Source: Clostridia bacterium (lineage in GTDB: Bacteria; Bacillota; Clostridia; Saccharofermentanales; UBA5734). From it: DNA of 11,859 nucleotides. Location: contig JAGPFK010000014.1 of assembly GCA_018056585.1 (NCBI GenBank), forward strand, positions 1 to 11,859. Reading direction: 5' to 3'. The notes under the pieces were generated by a model. The model was not told the DNA's origin. It ran no database searches and saw only the letters and a list, made by a program, of their open reading frames with translations. The position numbers and the translations under genes are program-made. Position 1 is the stretch's first letter. Each line of letters opens with the position of its first letter. This document shows positions 1-6,381 of this stretch, piece by piece.

Positions 1-364
1 CCGAATAATATCGCATCAGCGACAGCGAGCCCGGTACCGTGATATCTAATACAACATCCAGCCCGGCCGCGATTTTTTCCTCAAGCTGCTTTTTGGGTGT
101 TCCGTAATAATGGCTGCAATACAAGTCATACTCCAGGATCTCTCCATTTTCAAGCATGTTCCGAAACGTGTCCGGATCGCAGAAAATATAGTCGATCCCA
201 TTTCTTTCACCGGCTCTTGGCGGCCTCGTTGTCACCGATACAGAATGAACGATCTGAGGGCGCATGGCCAGCACTTCTTTGATGATGGTGCCTTTACCCA
301 CGCCCGATGGGCCTGAAACACAAACAATCAAACCTTTTGATGCGACCGATTGTTTTTCGTTCAT
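1..364 (-). CDS. gmk: Guanylate kinase, N-terminal 121 residues (cut by window edge)
   Basis: Guanylate kinase phosphorylates GMP to GDP with ATP in the cytoplasm, an essential step of guanine nucleotide synthesis. The visible part reads from an ATG at 364 and runs off the left edge. It shows the P-loop GPSGVGKGT (about residues 18-26), the GMP-binding segment TTRPPRAGERNGIDYIF (45-61) with both conserved arginines, and the later SHYYGTP stretch, all typical of the family. The start overlaps the remA stop as ATGA (361-364), so translation is probably coupled. yicC-remA-gmk is a familiar gene order in Bacillota. One oddity is the loop near residues 107-113, which reads DITVPGS where most guanylate kinases have D/E-I-D/E-V-Q-G-A. 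The identification is secure; whether the full protein is normal cannot be seen. Confidence 0.96.
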   Translation of the reverse strand, partial: MNEKQSVASKGLIVCVSGPSGVGKGTIIKEVLAMRPQIVHSVSVTTRPPRAGERNGIDYIFCDPDTFRNMLENGEILEYDLYCSHYYGTPKKQLEEKIAAGLDVVLDITVPGSLSLMRYYS

Positions 365-615
365 GGCTCCTGCTCCTTAACCCATGCTTTTTCGAGTTCG
401 TCAACCGGAACAGCGGAGAGAACAAGATGATCGCTGTCCATCACAATGACAGAGCGTGTCTTCCGTCCGGAAGTCGCATCGATGAGACTGCCCCGGTCAC
501 GCGCATCCTGAATCAAACGGCGAACAGGAGCAGAGTCCGGATTGACAATCGCAATGATGCGATTCCTGGATACCAGATTATTAAAGCCTATCTTCAGAAA
601 AAATGCATCCTCCAT
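361..615 (-). CDS. remA: RemA-family (DUF370) regulatory protein
   Basis: This 84-residue protein matches the RemA/DUF370 family along its whole length: GFNNLV near the N-terminus, then RIIAIVNPDSAPVRRLI, a conserved IDATSGRKTRSVIV block, and MDSDHLVLSAV near the C-terminus. In Bacillus subtilis RemA is a DNA-binding activator of extracellular matrix genes and osmoprotection genes; its targets here are unknown. It lies 27 bases after yicC and overlaps gmk by four bases. The ATG at 615 gives the usual N-terminal length, about nine residues before the GF pair, but no good Shine-Dalgarno sits at normal distance. The AAGGAG further upstream is about 20 bases away and would better suit an in-frame CTG four codons earlier, so the exact start is slightly uncertain. 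Confidence 0.93.
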   Translation of the reverse strand: MEDAFFLKIGFNNLVSRNRIIAIVNPDSAPVRRLIQDARDRGSLIDATSGRKTRSVIVMDSDHLVLSAVPVDELEKAWVKEQEP

Positions 616-642
616 CAGAACGAACAGCCATCCTTCTCCTTG

Positions 643-1530
643 TCACTCCAGATTCTGGATCTGCTCGCGGATCTTTTCGATCTCGCTTTTCATTTCAATA
701 ACCCAATGGGTCAGGTCAAGATCATTGGCCTTGGATCCAATTGTGTTTACTTCACGATTCATTTCCTGAACGATGAAGTCCAGTTTTTTGCCAACGGGTT
801 CATCTAGGATCACCGTGTTTTTCAACTGTTTTAAATGGCTTTGAAGACGCACTAATTCTTCATCAATGGCACATTTATCAGCAAAAAGAGCCACTTCTGC
901 CGCCAGACGGTCGGGCCCGATCCATTCACCTGCCTGATCGCCAAGCAACTCCTTTATCCGTTCATTCAGCCGGATCCGATAAGCATCAACCACCATCGGC
1001 GCCCTCTCCATTGCTTTTTGAAGATGACTCTCAAGGACTTCTGCCCGGCGCCTGATGTCTTCAGTCAGCCGCATGCCTTCCTGTTTTCGCATCTGGCAAA
1101 GTGCGTCCAACGCATCAGAAAGCGCCTGTTGGAGCAGTTCCCAGATGCTGTCCAAAGGAACGGGCGCCGGCTCAGTCCGAATCACATCATTGAAGCGTGC
1201 GATCTGGGCAGCGTCGATGCCGTCCGGGATGCCTTCACGTTTTGAAATCTCGCGCATGATACCCACATAGGCATGCGCCAGGCTGTAATCACAACGGATT
1301 TGAACGGCATCCTCACTTTGATCTTCATAGGTCACAAAAACATCGATCTTACCGCGCGCAAGACGTTCGCTGATCATTTCACGGATTCGGGTTTCCAGAG
1401 CTGACAGCGTATAGGGCATGCGTACTTGAAGATCACAGTACCGACTGTTTACCGATTTAATCTCAACAACAATGCGGCGTTCGGAACGAACCGCTTCACC
1501 GCGACCGTATCCAGTCATGCTGGCGCTCAT
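643..1530 (-). CDS. yicC: YicC/YloC-family endoribonuclease
   Basis: The 295-residue product has the standard length and layout of the YicC/YloC family. The N-terminus reads MSASMTGYGRGE, matching the family signature SMTGYGR, followed by VEIKSVNSRY. The C-terminal DUF1732 part carries EELVRLQSHLKQLK, GKKLDFIVQEMNRE, and TIGSKA. Family members are reported as RNA endonucleases and modulators of RNA turnover; I infer the same general role. The start at 1530 places SMTGYGR at residues 4-10 as in relatives, with AAGGA just upstream as a close ribosome binding site. It begins 60 bases after the metallophosphoesterase stop, and a candidate promoter lies in the gap. It is first in the yicC-remA-gmk unit. 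Confidence 0.95.
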   Translation of the reverse strand: MSASMTGYGRGEAVRSERRIVVEIKSVNSRYCDLQVRMPYTLSALETRIREMISERLARGKIDVFVTYEDQSEDAVQIRCDYSLAHAYVGIMREISKREGIPDGIDAAQIARFNDVIRTEPAPVPLDSIWELLQQALSDALDALCQMRKQEGMRLTEDIRRRAEVLESHLQKAMERAPMVVDAYRIRLNERIKELLGDQAGEWIGPDRLAAEVALFADKCAIDEELVRLQSHLKQLKNTVILDEPVGKKLDFIVQEMNREVNTIGSKANDLDLTHWVIEMKSEIEKIREQIQNLE

Positions 1531-1571
1531 GATCCTTATCTTAGCCTTTCATTCAGGTTTACAGCTCATTG

Positions 1572-1600
1572 ATTATATACTAAGAGCGCATCAGACGCAA
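1572..1600 (-). promoter_or_regulatory. Candidate sigma-A promoter for yicC-remA-gmk
   Basis: On the minus strand a perfect -10 TATAAT (1577-1572) is preceded, after a 17-base spacer, by TTGCGT (1600-1595), which keeps the TTG half of the -35 consensus. Transcription would start near 1565, about 35 bases before the yicC ATG. The -35 box overlaps the end of the metallophosphoesterase gene. This is a motif call only; the weak -35 keeps confidence moderate. Confidence 0.55.
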
Positions 1601-2310
1601 CAAAAAACACACAAAGGGTCAAAAGAAAGATAATCGGCTGCAACCAACAGATACCGGACCGATCCGGATGGAGACGGAAGGTTGTTTCCGGGCGCCGTGC
1701 CATGGATATGCCCATAGACACAAACATCGACGGCAAACGCTTCCAGCAATTCCGTAAATGGGGATTGTTTCAGGCTGTGCCCAAAAGGAGGGTAATGTAA
1801 TCCAGCCACCAGTTTTTGCCCGGGTTTTCGCCTTTGTGCCGCGTCTTCAAGAGATCTTCGCAGCCGGCCGACTTCACGCAGATAAACCTTTTCATCATCA
1901 GGCGAGAACTCGGGGTCATCCGGTAACAGCCAGCCTCGCGTGCCACAAACCAAGACTTTCGGAGACGGCTCATAACTGTCGTTGCGCAAAAACCTTAAGG
2001 TGTGAAGTTCATGTTCTGCGCAAAGGATTTTAATTTTGGTCATGGAAGTCCACCAATAATCGTGATTGCCGCGTAAAAGGATTTTGGTGCCGGGAAGACG
2101 GTTCAGCCAGATTAAATCGGGAAGGGCCTCTGTTAAATTGATCCCCCAGGAAATATCGCCTGGAATCAGGACGGCATCATCAGGGCCAACCCTTTTTTCC
2201 CAGTTTTCAGCGATGATGCGGTCATGATGATGCCAGCGTTCACCGAAGATGGACATGGGCTTACTGACACCGAATCCAAGATGCAAATCGGCAATGGCAA
2301 ACAAGGCCAA
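1591..2310 (-). CDS. Predicted metallophosphoesterase (COG1768-like)
   Basis: This is a 239-residue calcineurin-like metallophosphoesterase. The metal-binding motifs appear in order: DLH (residues 8-10), GDISW (51-55), GNHD (81-84), LHYPPF with His172, and YGHIHG (199-204). The surrounding text (KPMSIFGERW, LPGTKILLRGNHDYWW, CGTRGW) matches the family of predicted phosphohydrolases often annotated as COG1768; its physiological substrate is unknown. I choose a TTG start at 2310: AGGAGG sits nine bases upstream, inside the 3' end of uvrC, and this start places DLH at the normal distance from the N-terminus. An in-frame ATG at 2364 would add 18 residues unlike the family and overlap uvrC by 50 bases. 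The gene starts four bases after the uvrC stop, so coupled translation is likely. Confidence 0.9.
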   Translation of the reverse strand: MALFAIADLHLGFGVSKPMSIFGERWHHHDRIIAENWEKRVGPDDAVLIPGDISWGINLTEALPDLIWLNRLPGTKILLRGNHDYWWTSMTKIKILCAEHELHTLRFLRNDSYEPSPKVLVCGTRGWLLPDDPEFSPDDEKVYLREVGRLRRSLEDAAQRRKPGQKLVAGLHYPPFGHSLKQSPFTELLEAFAVDVCVYGHIHGTAPGNNLPSPSGSVRYLLVAADYLSFDPLCVFCCV

Positions 2311-2314
2311 GGGC

Positions 2315-4204
2315 TTATTCCTCCTGATGAAAATGCCGATAAACAGCCAGTGCTTCTTTTTCACCCAACCCTTTTACGGCTCTTAATGTTTCGAGATCGG
2401 CTTCGAATATATTTTTAATGGTCTGGAAATGCTGCAAAAGCAAGCGGCGTTTTGCAGGGCCAATGCCTTTTATGCTTTCAAGTTTAAAATGGATCTGACG
2501 CTTGTGATACAGATTTTCCCTGTAACGGTTCGAAAAACGGTGGGCTTCATCCTGTATGGCTGTCAAAAAACGAAGCAACGCTAGTTTTTCCGCCTCATCG
2601 AGGACGGCTGTTTCAGAGCTGTTTTCATTTTTTCCGTTTGAATCGCGCAATTCGACAATTTTGCCATGAGGAAGAACCAATCCCCTGGTTCGGTGCCGTT
2701 CATCTTTGACGATACCGGCAGCCGGTATCTCAAGACCAAATTCATCCAAAACCTGTTGCAAGGCCGCTACGTGCCCCGCGCCACCATCCACAAGAATCAA
2801 GTCCGGCCGATTTCCGAAGGGCTGCTCGTCCAACCGGCGTAAACGGCGCCGCAGCGTGATACGCACGGCTTCATAATCATCCGGCTTGTCCAGTTGATCC
2901 AATCGGAAGTGCCGATACTGCTGACGCTGCGGCCGGCCATCCTGAAACACAACCAAACCGGCCGCCCGGTCTGTTTGCCCCATATGAGACACATCGATGG
3001 CTTCGATGCGGCGGGGCGGTTGCGGCAGTTCAAGCAGGTCCGCCAGAAGCTTTTGCGTTTCCTGTAAAGCAGTTTGTCGGCTGCCTCCCTGAAGGGTGTG
3101 CCGTCTCAAGGCCTCTTTTGCGTTTTCTTCTGCCATCTGAAGCAGGGACAAACCCATCCCGCGCTGCGGCCGGCGGATAACGCACCGTCCATTGCGCAGT
3201 GTTTTTAAGTATTCCGCAATGGCATCGCAGTCGAAAAGATCAACGGGGATAAGAATTTCCGGCGGAATCCAGGCTGTCTCCGGATAATGCTGAACAATAA
3301 ACGATCGTACGACGTCGTGAAGATCCAGATCACCTTCCGGGAAGAAAAAAGAGGCTGAAGCGACCAGACGGCCCTGTCTGATTTCCAGTTTTTGCAGACA
3401 GATTTCACTGCCGTTGCTGCTGATCCCCAAGACATCCCGATCGACCGGCCGGCTGTCAACGACTGTCTGCTTTTGCATCAGCCGCTCCAGCGCCAAAATA
3501 CGATCCCGAATGCGTGCCGCGGCTTCAAAATCAAGTCGATCTGAAGCCTCCTGCATGTCGGCTTTGAGGTCTTTCAGGAGATGATCTGTCTTTCCCTCCA
3601 GAAAGCGGCAAATGCGCTCCATCACCTCTCGGTAAGCTTTTTCGGGAACATCACCTTTACAAGGCCCAATGCAGCGGCCGATGTAATAATTCAGGCAAGG
3701 CCGCTCTTTGCCGATATCCCTCGGCAAAACCCTCCGGCATGTTTTCATCGGGAAAATGGCACGGAGCGCCTCCAAGGCTGAAGATATTTCGCCGGACAGA
3801 TACGGGCCGAAATAAAGCGCGCCTTCTTCCCGGTCCGGACCAATACGAAAAGCCTTCTGCACACGGGGATACAGTTCATTCATCGTGACCCGGATATAGG
3901 GATAGTCCCGGTCGTCACGCATAAGAATATTATAAGGAGGCTTGTGTTTTTTAATCAATGTTGATTCAAGAATCAACGCTTCCAGTTCGTTTGCACAGAT
4001 GATCGTTTCAAAATCAGAAATTTTGGCGATCATCGCCAGCACCTTGGCTGTTCCCTGCGGGTTAGGCGTGAAATAACTGCGCAGACGTTGTCTGAGATGA
4101 ACCGCTTTTCCAACATAAATAACAGAACCCGCCGCGTCCTTCATCAGGTAAACGCCCGGGCTCTGGGGAACCAAGTCGAGTCTGTGATCAAATGTGTGAT
4201 TCAT
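2315..4204 (-). CDS. uvrC: Excinuclease ABC subunit C
   Basis: UvrC makes the two incisions flanking a lesion in nucleotide excision repair, acting with UvrA and UvrB. At 629 residues it has full family length and all parts: an N-terminal GIY-YIG nuclease domain (PGVYLMKD, IYVGKA, Arg40, Glu80); four cysteines at 156, 170, 178 and 182 at the position of the known UvrC iron-sulfur cluster; a UVR motif near 213-245 that contacts UvrB; an RNase H-like nuclease domain with Asp404 (DVSHMGQ), Asp473 (VDGG) and His504 as probable catalytic residues; and a C-terminal helix-hairpin-helix pair (SIKGIGPAKR, AVKGLGEKEA). The ATG at 4204 follows the HPr-like gene by 15 bases and lacks an evident Shine-Dalgarno, suggesting it depends on upstream translation. 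No truncation or damage is seen. Confidence 0.98.
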   Translation of the reverse strand: MNHTFDHRLDLVPQSPGVYLMKDAAGSVIYVGKAVHLRQRLRSYFTPNPQGTAKVLAMIAKISDFETIICANELEALILESTLIKKHKPPYNILMRDDRDYPYIRVTMNELYPRVQKAFRIGPDREEGALYFGPYLSGEISSALEALRAIFPMKTCRRVLPRDIGKERPCLNYYIGRCIGPCKGDVPEKAYREVMERICRFLEGKTDHLLKDLKADMQEASDRLDFEAAARIRDRILALERLMQKQTVVDSRPVDRDVLGISSNGSEICLQKLEIRQGRLVASASFFFPEGDLDLHDVVRSFIVQHYPETAWIPPEILIPVDLFDCDAIAEYLKTLRNGRCVIRRPQRGMGLSLLQMAEENAKEALRRHTLQGGSRQTALQETQKLLADLLELPQPPRRIEAIDVSHMGQTDRAAGLVVFQDGRPQRQQYRHFRLDQLDKPDDYEAVRITLRRRLRRLDEQPFGNRPDLILVDGGAGHVAALQQVLDEFGLEIPAAGIVKDERHRTRGLVLPHGKIVELRDSNGKNENSSETAVLDEAEKLALLRFLTAIQDEAHRFSNRYRENLYHKRQIHFKLESIKGIGPAKRRLLLQHFQTIKNIFEADLETLRAVKGLGEKEALAVYRHFHQEE

Positions 4205-4219
4205 ACAGGCTTTTGAGAT

Positions 4220-4480
4220 TCAAAATTCCGGATTTTCCAGGTAAACGGCAATCGCTTGCAAAGCCTCATCTTCATCGACACCTTCTGCCGTAATCTGAAT
4301 CTCGGACGCGTTCCCAATGCCCAAAGACATCACACCGAGTAAACTCTTGGCGTTTGCTCGCCGTTCACCCAATGATAACCATATGCTCGAGCGATAAGTG
4401 GACGCTTTTTGAATCAGCACAGCGACGGCCTTCATCTGCAATTCTTCATCGCAGTTAAAACGCACAGTCCTGGTAACCAT
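4220..4480 (-). CDS. HPr-family protein with Gln15 and Ser46 (Crh-like)
   Basis: This 86-residue protein has the HPr fold signature: a short N-terminal strand, helix-like VAVLIQKAS, then NAKSLLGVMSLGIG and a C-terminal DEDEALQAIAVYL. In HPr, His15 within a G-L-H-A-R-P-A stretch carries phosphate from PTS enzyme I. Here the aligned stretch reads ELQMKAV, so residue 15 is Gln and Arg17 is Lys. Ser46, the target of HPr kinase, is kept in the normal context (KSLLGVMSL). Gln15 with Ser46 is the hallmark of Bacillus Crh, a co-effector of the catabolite regulator CcpA that takes no part in sugar transport. I infer a Crh-like regulatory role. The ATG at 4480 follows GGGGGAGGA; a GTG at 4498 would read through that site. 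A strong promoter lies upstream and uvrC follows by 15 bases. Confidence 0.9.
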   Translation of the reverse strand: MVTRTVRFNCDEELQMKAVAVLIQKASTYRSSIWLSLGERRANAKSLLGVMSLGIGNASEIQITAEGVDEDEALQAIAVYLENPEF

Positions 4481-4593
4481 TTTATGTCCTCCCCCCACAC
4501 AGAACCCTATATACGAAACAAATGCAGCTGTCTAAATTGAGCATTTTGTTCGTCAGGAGATATGGATCGAAAAAAACTTCCTTTGTTTCTTCA

Positions 4594-4623
4594 AGTATAG
4601 ATGGATCAGCCAGTTTTTGTCAA
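4594..4623 (-). promoter_or_regulatory. Promoter upstream of the Crh-like gene
   Basis: The minus strand has a perfect -35 TTGACA (4623-4618), an 18-base spacer and TATACT (4599-4594), one mismatch from the -10 consensus. Transcription would begin near 4587, leaving about 107 bases of untranslated leader before the ATG at 4480. The promoter lies just after the rimI stop, in the only sizeable gap between rimI and gmk, and could drive the Crh-like gene, uvrC and the phosphoesterase. I saw no convincing CcpA operator or riboswitch in the leader by eye. Confidence 0.75.
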
Positions 4624-4653
4624 CATGCCGTAAAATCGAGGCTATGAATAGGC

Positions 4654-5142
4654 TTATTGCACAATATATTCGTCATTATCACCAATCATTTTTGTCATTA
4701 TGATCGCATTTTCACCGTTGTCGTGATAGTAAGCGGCGCGAAAGCCGGCCGCTATAAAACCAAATCGGCTGTAGAGGGCCAAGGCCGCTTCATTGTGTTC
4801 CCTCACATCGAGGAAAACCTGACGGACACCGGCATTTTTCATGAAAAGGAGAGCATGATTCATCAGGCGGCTTGCGATGCCTTGCCGGCGCCAGGATGGC
4901 AAAACGGCCAAATTAATAATCTCTGCCTCCGATTGGACCGCCCAGCATGCGATATAGCCGACAATCTGGCCTGAATGGCTTTCGGCCACAAAATAAAAGG
5001 CATTCTGGTTAAAAGTCAGATCTTGAAAAAGACTTGTTCGATGCCACGGCAAGGTGGAACATATTCGTTCAATGTCCGAAAGGGCATCGACATCTTCAGA
5101 AACAGCGGCTCTGATCAGAACGGGTTCAGCTTCTTGTTCCAT
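4654..5142 (-). CDS. rimI: RimI-type GNAT N-acetyltransferase
   Basis: The 162-residue protein is a single GNAT domain. Residues 11-40 resemble the RimI N-terminus (RAAVSEDVDALSDIERIC), Glu74 sits in EAEIINLAV, and the acetyl-CoA loop RRQGIASRL follows at 85-93. The C-terminal half has LDVREHNEAALALYSRFGF and AYYHDNGENAIIM, both diagnostic for RimI. In Escherichia coli RimI acetylates the N-terminal amine of ribosomal protein S18; in other bacteria members can be broader, so the substrate here is inferred. The start overlaps the end of tsaB by 17 bases, with AAAGG about ten bases upstream. The tsaE-tsaB-rimI order is common in Bacillota and supports the call. The gene ends the overlapping block; a new promoter follows. 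Confidence 0.92.
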   Translation of the reverse strand: MEQEAEPVLIRAAVSEDVDALSDIERICSTLPWHRTSLFQDLTFNQNAFYFVAESHSGQIVGYIACWAVQSEAEIINLAVLPSWRRQGIASRLMNHALLFMKNAGVRQVFLDVREHNEAALALYSRFGFIAAGFRAAYYHDNGENAIIMTKMIGDNDEYIVQ

Positions 5143-5836
5143 TTTGTCGCAACCTTTCCGCGGCAGGCAAAGTCAGATATGTTGCTTTGATTTCGGCCGG
5201 TTTGACTGTCTTTCCCAGGCGGATTGCCTCCCTGGCCATTTCAGCCAGAACAGATGCTCTGGGCAGCCAGGAAAAAACAGGTGCCGGCCGGACCGCAATC
5301 AGATCAGAAATGGCTTTTATATCGTTATTTTCCGGCTGCATTCCCAGATAAAGGATGGTTTCCATATCTCGACGCTCAAGAACCAATTTTGCCGCTTCGT
5401 CAAAAAAAGAAGAGACCAGCCGGTTGCCTTCCGGAATCAACGGCTCGTCGCGCAGCCATGCGGCAGAATAGGCGCGCCCGTTTCGGGCATCCATCAGAGG
5501 ACAAACCAGTATTCGTTCACAGAGACGATAAGGCCATGCCAGAACATCAAGCGTCGTTGCGCCAACGACAGGCGCGTTGTTGGCGTAAGCCATAGCTTTG
5601 ACGGCACTGATGCCGATGCGAATGCCGGTAAATGAACCGGGACCGGTCGTGACGGCAAAATGCGTTATCTCTGACGCCTTTTGCCCGGCTTGATCCAATA
5701 CTTTCTGAACCAAAGGCATGAATGTGGCAGAATGAATCAAGCCAATATTCAAAGTTGTTTCGGAGAGAAGGGCCTCGTCTTGCCATAACGCCACACTAAC
5801 CGACGGCCCCGTTGTGTCACATGAAAGGATCAACAC
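5126..5836 (-). CDS. tsaB: tRNA t6A37 threonylcarbamoyltransferase complex subunit TsaB
   Basis: TsaB is the non-catalytic partner of TsaD in making N6-threonylcarbamoyladenosine at position 37 of ANN-decoding tRNAs. The 236-residue product shows the ASKHA-fold N-terminus (ILSCDTTGPSVSVALW), HSATFMP near 35-41, the family hallmark GPGSFTGIRIG (65-75), and DARNGRAYSA (116-125). The C-terminus ATYLTLPAAERL matches the usual ending. The start is a GTG at 5836 overlapping the tsaE stop (GTGTTGA); a TTG one codon later is also possible. A purine-rich GAGGGGG lies about 11 bases upstream. tsaE precedes it and rimI overlaps its end. tsaD, its obligate partner, is not in this window. Confidence 0.95.
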   Translation of the reverse strand: MLILSCDTTGPSVSVALWQDEALLSETTLNIGLIHSATFMPLVQKVLDQAGQKASEITHFAVTTGPGSFTGIRIGISAVKAMAYANNAPVVGATTLDVLAWPYRLCERILVCPLMDARNGRAYSAAWLRDEPLIPEGNRLVSSFFDEAAKLVLERRDMETILYLGMQPENNDIKAISDLIAVRPAPVFSWLPRASVLAEMAREAIRLGKTVKPAEIKATYLTLPAAERLRQNGTRS

Positions 5837-6381
5837 GGTTCATCAGCCCCCTCTTTTTCAATCAGCCGCTTTAACCATTCCAATCGGTTTTCCTCCGCCG
5901 GCCAGGCGAACTCAATCAGACGCCTGTTCTCATCTTCCTCGTTCACGCGAAACAGCCTCACATGAAGAGTCCGTTCCGGGAGAATCGGTTTGATCCGATC
6001 CCCCCATTCGATAACAGTAATGCCACCCTGATCAAAATATGCGTCAAAGCCAAGTTCAAGAAAAGCATCAGCTGCCGTCTCATCATCCAGGCGATAGACA
6101 TCAAAATGGTAAAGGGCCAGCCCATTTTCTCCCGCTGGATGTTCCATCAGGAGCATAAAGGTCGGACTGGCAACCGGGCCCTGACAAGCTAATCCTTTGG
6201 CCAGTCCTCGTACAAAAACGGTTTTTCCTGCACCCAAATCGCCATTTATACTGATCACGGCATTGGGCGGCAAAATTTGCGCCAAAAGGGAGGCTACATG
6301 CTCCGTGTCCTCTGAGCACGAACTCAATAGAAGCAAAGTGCCTTTTGGTGCCCGGTTGTCAGCGGTTCTTATTCTGATCAT
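5830..6381 (-). CDS. tsaE: tRNA t6A37 biosynthesis ATPase TsaE
   Basis: TsaE is the small P-loop ATPase that resets the TsaBD complex during t6A synthesis. Numbering from the ATG at 6381 (183 residues), the protein has the Walker A motif GDLGAGKT (47-54), SPTF (72-75), HFDVYR (92-97) and EWGDR (125-129), all signatures of the family (formerly YjeE/YdiB). Two starts are possible. The ATG at 6381 overlaps the amidohydrolase stop as ATGA, which fits the coupling style of this block; an in-frame ATG at 6399 would add six residues but also lacks a clear Shine-Dalgarno. The N-terminus is somewhat longer than usual either way, since about 20 residues precede the first conserved helix. The gene overlaps tsaB by seven bases. 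Confidence 0.95.
   Translation of the reverse strand: MIRIRTADNRAPKGTLLLLSSCSEDTEHVASLLAQILPPNAVISINGDLGAGKTVFVRGLAKGLACQGPVASPTFMLLMEHPAGENGLALYHFDVYRLDDETAADAFLELGFDAYFDQGGITVIEWGDRIKPILPERTLHVRLFRVNEEDENRRLIEFAWPAEENRLEWLKRLIEKEGADEPC

Noticed and set aside
307..807. A 166-codon plus-strand open frame
   Set aside because: It lies opposite gmk, remA and yicC, which have clear family motifs; the protein text resembles nothing and no ribosome binding site supports it.
4481..4498. GTG start extending the HPr-like protein by six residues
   Set aside because: It reads through the GGGGGAGGA ribosome binding site; the ATG at 4480 puts Gln and Ser exactly at positions 15 and 46.
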